From an uncultured beta proteobacterium (GTDB lineage: Bacteria > Pseudomonadota > Gammaproteobacteria > Burkholderiales > Burkholderiaceae): DNA of 9,429 bases. Under the pieces are notes generated by a model. It saw nothing but the letters and a program-made list of their open reading frames with translations. It was not told where the DNA came from and ran no database searches. Below, piece after piece: positions 1-6,019 of the stretch. The position numbers and the translations under genes are program-made. The stretch covers positions 1-9,429 of the forward strand of contig CAIMPQ010000169.1 of NCBI GenBank assembly GCA_903843315.1. Reading direction: 5' to 3'. Positions within the stretch are counted from its first letter, which is position 1; each line of letters starts with the position of its first letter.

Positions 1-1341
1 GGTAATTCTGGTTTAGCCCTAGCCGCTATGGAGGGGGATCCTGTTACTGTCGTAGCAGATATTTTCCAGCGATCAGCGGCGGTCTTGATTACCAGGCCTG
101 GTTATGAGAAGTCTATTGAATCTTTGGGACATAAAAATTTAGTACTGCGGGCACTGAAAGATAATCCAGAGCTTTATGCGATTTTTGACCGCAATGGGAT
201 TCCTGTGGATAGTCTAAAGAACGTGAATTCAGGAAGTTATGCATTGGATGATTTTATTGCTAATAAGGCTGATGGGATCAATGCTTATCTGAGTAATGAA
301 CCTTATTTACTAAAGGAGAAGGGCGTTCCCTTTTCGATTGTTGATCCCACAACATATGGGATTAATTTTTATGGTGATGCCATATTTGCAAATTCTAGTT
401 TTGTTAAAAATAATCCAGAACTAACGAAAAGATTTGTACGTGCGTCCTTAAAGGGCTGGGCTTACGCCTTAGATCATATGGATGAGGCAATTGATTATCT
501 TCATCAAGGTCCGGCCGCTAGTAAGAGCAAAGCCCATCTGACATTTGAGGCAAAAGCGATTAAATCACTGGTGATGATTGACTATGTTCCCTTAGGTCAA
601 GTGAGCGAACAGCGATGGAATTCGATTGCCACTGAATTTAAAGCTTTAGGCTTAGCCCCAGCGCAAAGTTCAATTCCCGATTCCTTTTATTTGTCTTATT
701 GGATCGATAGGGAAGATAAGCGATTATTTTGGATCTCGGTTACTACCGGCAGTATTTTTTGCTTCATCACGCTTTGTTTTTCTGCTTGGTATATTGCCTT
801 AAATCGCCGCTTGAGAACGGTGATGAAAGAAAAAGAAGATCTCTATCTTGAGGTGCAAAAGCATGCTCATTATGATGACCTCACGCTTTTGCCAAATCGA
901 CGCCTTTTATATGATCGAATTGAGCAAGTAATTCAGAAAGCCAAAAGAAAGAATAGTACGTTCGCAATTTGCTTAATTGATCTAAATAACTTCAAGAAAA
1001 TTAATGATCATTATGGGCACCTGATAGGCGATCAAGTACTGATGGAGTTGGGAAGCAGGTTGCTCGCGACATCTAGGGGCTCAGACTCGATTGGGCGTTA
1101 TGGTGGGGATGAATTTATCGTTATTTTGGAGGACTACACGATTCAAAGTGCCGTGTCTGAGTATATGAATCGCCTGAAAGGGGAGATTGATAAGCCCATT
1201 ATCATTAACGATGCAGAATTTCATGTATCCCTTAGTTATGGGGTGGCTTTTTATCCTACCGATGGTGCTAGCCTAGATGAATTGATCTTGGTTGCTGATC
1301 AGCGAATGTATCGTAATAAAAATGGTGCTAAAAATGAATGA
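1..1341 (+). CDS. NMT1/THI5-like periplasmic sensor fused to a GGDEF diguanylate cyclase (5' partial)
   Basis: This protein probably makes cyclic di-GMP from two GTP in response to a small ligand bound outside the inner membrane. The reading frame is open from base 1, so the true start and signal peptide lie upstream; residue numbers here count from the internal ATG at 28. Residues before about 225 resemble NMT1/THI5-like solute-binding domains (the GNSGLALAAMEGDPVTVVA stretch at the window edge is typical). A hydrophobic helix at about 233-257 should span the membrane, followed by a short charged linker. The cyclase domain begins near 280 (DDLTLLPNRR) and carries an intact GGDEF active site at 359-363. 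An RxxD product-inhibition site (RGSD, 350-353) lies exactly five residues before it. I see no EAL or HAMP domain. The stop is 12 bp before the helicase gene. The ligand is unknown; NMT1-like domains bind pyrimidines, sulfonates and similar compounds. Domain calls are firm, output direction likely. Confidence 0.9.
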   Translation, partial: GNSGLALAAMEGDPVTVVADIFQRSAAVLITRPGYEKSIESLGHKNLVLRALKDNPELYAIFDRNGIPVDSLKNVNSGSYALDDFIANKADGINAYLSNEPYLLKEKGVPFSIVDPTTYGINFYGDAIFANSSFVKNNPELTKRFVRASLKGWAYALDHMDEAIDYLHQGPAASKSKAHLTFEAKAIKSLVMIDYVPLGQVSEQRWNSIATEFKALGLAPAQSSIPDSFYLSYWIDREDKRLFWISVTTGSIFCFITLCFSAWYIALNRRLRTVMKEKEDLYLEVQKHAHYDDLTLLPNRRLLYDRIEQVIQKAKRKNSTFAICLIDLNNFKKINDHYGHLIGDQVLMELGSRLLATSRGSDSIGRYGGDEFIVILEDYTIQSAVSEYMNRLKGEIDKPIIINDAEFHVSLSYGVAFYPTDGASLDELILVADQRMYRNKNGAKNE

Positions 1342-1353
1342 TCTTTTACCTCA

Positions 1354-2685
1354 ATGAATGCCATACCCCTTGCTACTGATGATGGCATTGAGATCACCCC
1401 GGATTACCAGGCAGTAATTGATGCCATTGAGCGTCATGACCCTTATATATTTGTTAGCGGCAAAGCGGGAACTGGCAAGACTACTTTAATTGGTTATTTA
1501 CGCGAGCTCATCCCTGGCAACGTTGTAGTCGTCGCCCCAACAGGTGTAGCTGCATTGCAGGTGAAGGGTGTCACCATTCACTCTTTCTTTAGACTGCCAC
1601 CACGCCTAATCTTTCCTGAAGAGGACATCAAACCCCTACGGGATAAGCGCCTCTACAAAGATATTCGCTTACTCATTATTGATGAAATCTCGATGGTACG
1701 CGCCGATGTCGTCGATGCGATGGATTTATTCTTGCGCGAGAATGGCCCTCAAAAAGGCAAGCCGTTTGGCGGAATTCAGGTCATGTTTGTCGGGGATCTT
1801 TTTCAGTTACCACCAGTAGTCTCCAGTGCCGATATGCAAGTATTAGCCGATCGTGGCTATGAGGGACCTTATTTTTTCTGCGCTATGGCATTGCATCGCA
1901 AAGATGTCACGATGGTAGAGCTTTCCAAAATTTTCCGCCAAAAAGATGAGCACTTTGCCAGTCTGTTGAATCAAATTCGGATTAATCAGGATGTTGATGA
2001 GGCAATTGATACGCTCAATGCCCAATGCTATCGCCAGGACCAAGAGGTAGATGAACAAACGATCACCTTAACGACGACTAATGCCAGGGCAGACCAAATC
2101 AATGGCGCTGGTTTACGTGCTATCACCACGGATCCCAAGGTCTACGCCGGCAAAACTACCGGGAAATTCAATATTGACGAGCGTAATCTACCTTCACCGA
2201 ATAATCTAGCGCTTAAGCTTGGCGCCAAAGTGATGTTTACCGCAACCGACCCTGGCTTTCCCAAGCGTTGGGTGAATGGCACGATTGGGGTGGTGCGTGA
2301 GTTGCTACCGGATAAAGTCAAAGTGATGGTGCAAAACGGACCTTATTCCAATACGGTTGAGGTTACGGGGCATCAGTGGGAATCTTATCGTTACGATCAT
2401 GACATGATGTCGGGAAAAATTTCCCCGAGCATTATTGGTACCTATGTGCAGATCCCATTAATGCTAGCTTGGGCTGTCACCATCCATAAGAGTCAGGGTA
2501 AAACACTGGATAAAGTGAAGGTCGATCTTTCTTCTGGCGCCTTTGCATCAGGCCAAGTCTATGTTGCCTTAAGCCGCTGCAAAACCATTGAAGGTATTTC
2601 TCTGCAAAGACCAATAGAGCCGAGAGATGTGAGCTGTGACCCAGAAATCAAACACTTTTATCTCAACTGCTTGCCATCCAAATAG
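1354..2685 (+). CDS. PIF1/RecD-like superfamily 1 DNA helicase (AAA family ATPase)
   Basis: A cytoplasmic ATP-driven DNA helicase or translocase of the PIF1/RecD2 (SF1B) type. Visible motifs in order: Walker A GKAGTGKTT at 36-44; an APTGVAA motif Ia at 61-67 followed by the TIHSFF motif at 74-79; Walker B IIDEISM at 108-114; motif III VGDLFQLPPV at 146-155; the UvrD_C_2-type block TIHKSQGKTLD at 376-386; and motif VI VYVALSRC at 402-409 with the arginine finger at R408. All catalytic elements are present, so it should be active. At 443 residues it is a compact core without extra N- or C-terminal domains. The ATG at 1354 is the first in-frame start after the upstream TGA (both genes share a frame). 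No Shine-Dalgarno is visible, so translation may depend on coupling to upstream ribosomes. Small PIF1-like helicases act in replication and repair; its exact job is not shown by the neighbours. Confidence 0.9.
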   Translation: MNAIPLATDDGIEITPDYQAVIDAIERHDPYIFVSGKAGTGKTTLIGYLRELIPGNVVVVAPTGVAALQVKGVTIHSFFRLPPRLIFPEEDIKPLRDKRLYKDIRLLIIDEISMVRADVVDAMDLFLRENGPQKGKPFGGIQVMFVGDLFQLPPVVSSADMQVLADRGYEGPYFFCAMALHRKDVTMVELSKIFRQKDEHFASLLNQIRINQDVDEAIDTLNAQCYRQDQEVDEQTITLTTTNARADQINGAGLRAITTDPKVYAGKTTGKFNIDERNLPSPNNLALKLGAKVMFTATDPGFPKRWVNGTIGVVRELLPDKVKVMVQNGPYSNTVEVTGHQWESYRYDHDMMSGKISPSIIGTYVQIPLMLAWAVTIHKSQGKTLDKVKVDLSSGAFASGQVYVALSRCKTIEGISLQRPIEPRDVSCDPEIKHFYLNCLPSK

Positions 2686-2698
2686 GGTTTAAGCGTAA

Positions 2699-2727
2699 TT
2701 GACATGGTTTCTTTAATGTAATAACAT
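2699..2727 (+). promoter_or_regulatory. sigma70-type promoter of mazEF
   Basis: A perfect -35 box TTGACA at 2699-2704 is followed by a 17-bp spacer and a -10 box TAACAT at 2722-2727 (four of six matches, including the key second and last bases). Transcription would start about 7-8 bases after the -10 box, near A2735, only a few bases before the antitoxin ATG at 2738. The -10 box lies inside the palindrome at 2718-2736, which suits repression by the antitoxin or the toxin-antitoxin complex. The boxes are seen directly; promoter activity is inferred. Confidence 0.65.
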
Positions 2728-2736
2728 TGTTATTAC
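2718..2736. promoter_or_regulatory. Perfect 19-bp palindrome, probable MazE/MazEF operator
   Basis: GTAATAACA T TGTTATTAC is a perfect inverted repeat with 9-bp arms around one central base. It covers the predicted -10 box and transcription start and ends one base before the ATG of the antitoxin gene. AbrB/MazE-fold antitoxins bind palindromic sites over their own promoters as dimers, so autorepression is the simplest reading. It leaves no room for a Shine-Dalgarno sequence in front of the gene. Confidence 0.7.
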
Positions 2737-2737
2737 T

Positions 2738-3028
2738 ATGAATAAGAAATGTCTTCCCGCAAATGATCAAGGCCATGCACTTCAAGTTGCAGTGAGGGCT
2801 ATTGGCAATTCTAAAGGTGTGGTCATTCCAAAGATTATCCTTGAGCAATCTGGAATAGAGGGAGTGGTTGAAATGTCTGTAGAGGGAGAAAAAATCATAC
2901 TCAGCAAGCCTAAACAAGCAGTGCGAAAGCAGTGGAGTCAAGATGCTAAAGGTATTGCACAAGCTGGGGAAGATGAGCTGGTACTTGGAGAATTTGGTAA
3001 TGAAGAGGATAAGGATTGGGTTTGGTAA
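2738..3028 (+). CDS. mazE: MazE-type antitoxin (AbrB/MazE/SpoVT DNA-binding domain)
   Basis: The labile antitoxin of a type II module: it should bind and neutralise the MazF toxin encoded next to it and repress their shared promoter. The N-terminal half has the swapped-hairpin AbrB signature, VRAIGNSKGVVIPKIIL at 19-35, in which GNSxG and the IPK segment shape the DNA-binding dimer. The C-terminal tail from about 75 is acidic and ends in DWVW, as expected for the flexible toxin-binding tail. At 96 residues it is slightly longer than typical MazE (about 80) because of roughly 17 residues before the core. The ATG at 2738 is the only usual start after the in-frame TAA at 2714-2716. It has no Shine-Dalgarno and lies at the predicted transcription start. 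A GTG at 2792 would truncate the first strand and also lacks a ribosome site. The 3' end overlaps mazF by 7-13 bases. Confidence 0.9.
   Translation: MNKKCLPANDQGHALQVAVRAIGNSKGVVIPKIILEQSGIEGVVEMSVEGEKIILSKPKQAVRKQWSQDAKGIAQAGEDELVLGEFGNEEDKDWVW
3005..3015 (+). promoter_or_regulatory. Paired ribosome binding sites for mazF inside mazE
   Basis: Two purine-rich Shine-Dalgarno-like motifs sit in the last codons of mazE. GAGGA at 3005-3009 is 6 nt before TTG 3016, and AAGGA at 3011-3015 is 6 nt before TTG 3022. Each would serve one of the two in-frame TTG start candidates, so spacing does not decide between them. Confidence 0.5.
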
Positions 3029-3354
3029 AAAGTATCGTTTCTCGTGGAGAGATTTGGCTCGTTAATTTAAACCCAACAATTGGAAGTGAAATTAAAAAAA
3101 CTCGTCCTTGTGTAATAGTTTCGCCACAAGATTTAAATGATCATCTTCGCACTGTGATGGTTGCACCAATGACTAGCAAGGGGCGAGCAGCAGGGTTTCG
3201 TGTCCCCATTAGCCATGATGGCAAAAAAGGTCTGATTTTGTTGGACCAAATTAGAGCAGTTGATAAGGCGCGCTTAATTAAAAAAATTGGAATGGCAAGC
3301 GCAAAAACTCTACATGCAAGCTTAGGAGTTTTACAAGAAACCTTTGCGATATAA
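3016..3354 (+). CDS. mazF: MazF-type endoribonuclease toxin
   Basis: The toxin of the module, a cytoplasmic endoribonuclease of the MazF/PemK (CcdB-fold) family that cuts RNA at short sequence motifs when MazE is degraded. Family features seen: RGEIWLVNLNPTIGSE at 10-25, with the following TRPCVIVSP at 29-37 carrying the conserved arginine R30; VMVAPMTS at 47-54 with the conserved threonine T53; and GLILLDQIRAVDKARL in the second half. R30 and T53 correspond to the catalytic Arg and Thr of characterised MazF enzymes, so activity is expected. Length (110-112 residues) is normal. No ATG or GTG start is available before the core; translation must begin at TTG 3016 or TTG 3022, and the latter gives the more typical N-terminus MVKSIVSRGEIW. 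Overlap with mazE suggests translational coupling. Its stop is 7 bp from the end of the convergent hydrolase gene. Confidence 0.92.
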   Translation: MGLVKSIVSRGEIWLVNLNPTIGSEIKKTRPCVIVSPQDLNDHLRTVMVAPMTSKGRAAGFRVPISHDGKKGLILLDQIRAVDKARLIKKIGMASAKTLHASLGVLQETFAI

Positions 3355-3361
3355 CAAGACC

Positions 3362-4957
3362 TTAAAACCCAGCAGCCAACCCATCTCGACGGTGATCACT
3401 ACCTGCTATATAAGCAGAATCAGCCCCATCACTAATTTTGGCAATCGCCTGGGCACTGCCAAAATCTAAACTGTTCGTTGGCATCACCGTTACTTCATGC
3501 CCCCTATTTTTGAGCCCCTCAACAACATTTGCAGGCATCGCCGCTTCAACTGTGAGCTTGCCTAAGTCATCAATACGCCAGCGGGGGGCATCCGAACATG
3601 CTTGCGGATTCAGATATTCATCCACAAAGCGCATGACAAACTGAATATGACCTTGGGGCTGCATATTACCGCCCATCACGCCAAAGGCCATTGCGGGTTT
3701 TCCGTTTTTGGTGAGAAAGGCGGGAAGAATAGTATGGAAAGGGCGCTTGCCTGGGGCAACCTGATTTGGGTGATCATTCTCCAAATTAAAACTCATGCCA
3801 CGGTTATGGAAGGCAATGCCTCCCGGTGCAACTACTCCAGAACCAAAGCCTTTAAAGTTCGACTGAATATACGAGATCATCATGCCAGATTCATCTGCAG
3901 CGCATAAATACACTGTGCCACCAGAGTGCGGATCACCAGGACCATAAGAACCGGCTTTATTGTGATCAATCAAGGCTGCACGGCTAGCTAAATAATCTTT
4001 ATTTAGCAATGCACTTACTGGCATAGTCATGGAGCGAGCATCAGATACATAAGCATAGGCATCAGCAAAGGCCATACGCATTGCCTCTATCTGTAGATGA
4101 ATGCGTTGTGCAGAATTGGCTGGGTATTGCTTGACATTTGCAGCTTGCAAAATACCTAAAGCGATTTGTGCAGCAATACCAGAACCATTCGGAGGGATTT
4201 CATGGAGGGTGTACTCGCCATAATCAAAGGCGAGAGGTGCTACCCATTCCGTTTGGTTATCAGCGAAGTCCTGCATGGTGAAGCAGCCACCAGAAGCTTG
4301 AGCGAAGTCCACCATGCTTTGCGCAAGTGAGCCTTTATAAAATGATTCACCTTCAGTAGCAGCGATCTCTTTCAAAGTTTTGGCTTGCGCAGGAAATTTC
4401 CAGATCTGACCTGCTTGAGGAGATTTGCCATCAATCAGAAACGATTCTGAAAATCCAGGTTGATTTTTGAGAATCGGAATCGCTTCTCGCCATTGACGTG
4501 CAATCACGGGAGAAACTGGAAAGCCATTTTCAGCATAGTCAATCGCACGTTTAAATAATTGCGCAAAAGGGAGCTTGCCAAATTTTTTGGAGAGCTCAAC
4601 CCAGCCAGCAACCATGCCAGGCACCGTCACGGTATTCCAGCCAATCAGATCCATTGCAGATTTGCCGGAGAAATATTCTGGAGTCCAAGCAGATGGAGCG
4701 CGGCCTGAGGCATTTAAGCCATGGAGTTCCTTACCGTCCCACAAAATGGCGAAGCCATCACCCCCTAAGCCATTCATAGTGGGCTCAACTACTGTGAGAG
4801 TGATAGCGGTTGCGAGTGCGGCATCAACCGCATTGCCACCATTCTGCAGAGCTTCAATACCTGCTTGGGTAGCGAGAGGTTGGGAACTAGCGACGCTATT
4901 TCTGGCTAGTACTGGGGCACGACCACCACCAAAGGGAGGGGAAATCAACATGGGCAT
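3362..4957 (-). CDS. GGT-like Ntn-hydrolase (gamma-glutamyltransferase family; possible amidohydrolase/acylase)
   Basis: A gamma-glutamyltransferase-superfamily enzyme, made as a proenzyme that cuts itself before a threonine to give large and small subunits. The family signature GGNAVDAALATAI is at 40-52 and the substrate-pocket SGRAP at 84-88. The predicted nucleophile is T348 in SGGTVYLCAAD, giving subunits of about 347 and 184 residues. It differs from true GGT: the paired serines of the E. coli lid region are replaced by KRPFHTILPAF (404-414), and the NNQMDD-type glutamate-binding segment reads HNRGMSF (384-390). This pattern belongs to the GGT-like branch that includes acylases and HpxW-type oxamate amidohydrolases, so hydrolysis of another amide is more likely than transpeptidation. 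The N-terminus lacks a signal peptide, so it should be cytoplasmic. The ATG at 4957 is 3 bp after the Bug gene stop, with a weak ribosome site; ATG 4951 is an alternative. Family is certain, substrate unknown. Confidence 0.9.
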   Translation of the reverse strand: MPMLISPPFGGGRAPVLARNSVASSQPLATQAGIEALQNGGNAVDAALATAITLTVVEPTMNGLGGDGFAILWDGKELHGLNASGRAPSAWTPEYFSGKSAMDLIGWNTVTVPGMVAGWVELSKKFGKLPFAQLFKRAIDYAENGFPVSPVIARQWREAIPILKNQPGFSESFLIDGKSPQAGQIWKFPAQAKTLKEIAATEGESFYKGSLAQSMVDFAQASGGCFTMQDFADNQTEWVAPLAFDYGEYTLHEIPPNGSGIAAQIALGILQAANVKQYPANSAQRIHLQIEAMRMAFADAYAYVSDARSMTMPVSALLNKDYLASRAALIDHNKAGSYGPGDPHSGGTVYLCAADESGMMISYIQSNFKGFGSGVVAPGGIAFHNRGMSFNLENDHPNQVAPGKRPFHTILPAFLTKNGKPAMAFGVMGGNMQPQGHIQFVMRFVDEYLNPQACSDAPRWRIDDLGKLTVEAAMPANVVEGLKNRGHEVTVMPTNSLDFGSAQAIAKISDGADSAYIAGSDHRRDGLAAGF

Positions 4958-4960
4958 CTA

Positions 4961-5953
4961 TCAATCAACTTTAATATTCGCTGACTGTACTACCTTCTCC
5001 CATTTATTGGCTTCATTCGCAGTAATTTCTGCTAATTTCTCAGAGTTTGCAAACTGAGGATGAATACCTTGGGCTGCCATGCGTGCCTTGAAATCGGGAT
5101 TAGTCAGAATCTTGCGGATCTCTCGTTCCATTTTAGAAATAATGGCGGGCGAAACCCCTTTAGGGACATATATGGCATAGAAATTCTCCACATCAAATTG
5201 TTTCATGCCATCTTGCGCTAAGGTGGGTACATTTGGCATCAGAGGGGAGCGTTCAGCAGCAGCAATAGCAATTGGGCGTAACTTACCACTCTGAATATGG
5301 GGCAATGAAGCGGTCACGCTATCAAACATCATCAAAGTATTGCCGGCAATTAAGTCGGGCAGGGCAAAGCTACTGCCTTTGTAAGGGATGTGAGTACCTG
5401 TTGCACCGATACGCTGCATAAATAAAGTGGACTCCAAGTGTGAAAGGCTGCCATTACCTTGTGAGGCGTAATTAAAGTCTCCCTTTTTAGATTTAATGAA
5501 CGCAATCAGCTCAGAAAGATTTTTTGCGGGGACGCTGGGGTTCACCACAATCAGATGGGGTACTGTGCCTACAAGAGCCACTGGTGCGAAGTCTTTGCGC
5601 AGATCAGCTGGAGGATTTTTAAACAAGGCTGAAGAAATCGATTGATTGGTCAGTGCGCTGAAATGAATGGTGTAACCATCGGGCGCCGCTTTAGCCGCAG
5701 CTTGCAAACCAATCATGCCACCGGCACCCGGTTTATTTTCAATCACGATAGCCTGACCTAATAAATCACCCAGTGGTGCTAACACCGCCCTGGCAAATAT
5801 ATCTGTTGAGCCGCCAGCAGGAAAGGAGAGTATGGCGACGATTGGTTTTTTGGGCCAATCGGTATCTGCAGTTGCAAAAGTGGAACCAAGTAAGCTTAAA
5901 AGTAGGCAAATACTCAGAAGTAAGGATTTCAGGTGTGTCATTTTGAGGTCCAT
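4961..5953 (-). CDS. Bug/TctC-family tripartite tricarboxylate transporter substrate-binding protein
   Basis: A periplasmic solute-binding protein that should capture a small carboxylated compound. A signal peptide is clear: a positively charged start, a leucine-rich core (about 10-23) and an ATA cleavage site giving a mature protein from D30. Family motifs follow in order: SFPAGGSTD at 43-51, VIENKPGAGGMIG at 70-82, APDGYT at 90-95, THIPYKG at 187-193 with ALPDLIAG just after, and the RSPLMPNVPT block near 240. Length (330) is standard. The ATG at 5953 opens the frame, but the ATG at 5941 (residue 5) gives an equally good signal peptide; neither has a strong Shine-Dalgarno. It is the first gene of a two-gene minus-strand operon with the GGT-like hydrolase, which suggests the two share a substrate. 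No TctA/TctB membrane genes are present, as is common for Bug proteins. The ligand is not predictable from motifs. Confidence 0.93.
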   Translation of the reverse strand: MDLKMTHLKSLLLSICLLLSLLGSTFATADTDWPKKPIVAILSFPAGGSTDIFARAVLAPLGDLLGQAIVIENKPGAGGMIGLQAAAKAAPDGYTIHFSALTNQSISSALFKNPPADLRKDFAPVALVGTVPHLIVVNPSVPAKNLSELIAFIKSKKGDFNYASQGNGSLSHLESTLFMQRIGATGTHIPYKGSSFALPDLIAGNTLMMFDSVTASLPHIQSGKLRPIAIAAAERSPLMPNVPTLAQDGMKQFDVENFYAIYVPKGVSPAIISKMEREIRKILTNPDFKARMAAQGIHPQFANSEKLAEITANEANKWEKVVQSANIKVD

Positions 5954-6019
5954 GAGGTTGATGGGTAATATAGTATTAGATATTCAAGATGCAGTTCATA
6001 AATTCATATAGAGAGACAG
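5954..6019. promoter_or_regulatory. Divergent intergenic region, expected to hold promoters of both catabolic arms
   Basis: These 66 AT-rich bases separate the minus-strand Bug-hydrolase operon from the plus-strand aminotransferase operon and should contain both promoters. I see no pair of boxes close to consensus in either direction; TTGATG 5958-5963 with TATTCA 5981-5986 is a weak plus-strand candidate. There is a small imperfect inverted repeat (AATAT-N8-ATATT, 5967-5984) and a TTCATA direct repeat (5995-6000, 6003-6008). GAGAG at 6011-6015 is the ribosome site of the aminotransferase gene. No regulator gene lies in the window. Confidence 0.4.

Noticed and set aside
1339..1356. Cyclase and helicase genes share a reading frame and are separated only by one TGA and four codons, suggesting a readthrough fusion.
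   Set aside because: Each protein is complete at this junction, no readthrough context or stem-loop is visible, and such a fusion makes no functional sense I can support.
2663..2962. A 99-codon minus-strand open frame over the mazE gene and its promoter.
   Set aside because: It is antisense to a well-supported antitoxin gene and its promoter, and the translation shows no recognisable motif.
2699..3354. mazEF next to a PIF1-like helicase considered as part of a new antiphage defence island.
   Set aside because: The flanking genes are a cyclase and metabolic genes, mazEF has its own promoter, and no other defence gene, integrase or transposase is present in the window.
4575..5057. A 160-codon plus-strand open frame opposite the 5' end of the hydrolase gene and the 3' end of the first Bug gene.
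   Set aside because: It lies antisense to two clearly homologous genes, has no domain I recognise, and its low-complexity proline/serine/alanine-rich translation is typical of a shadow frame.
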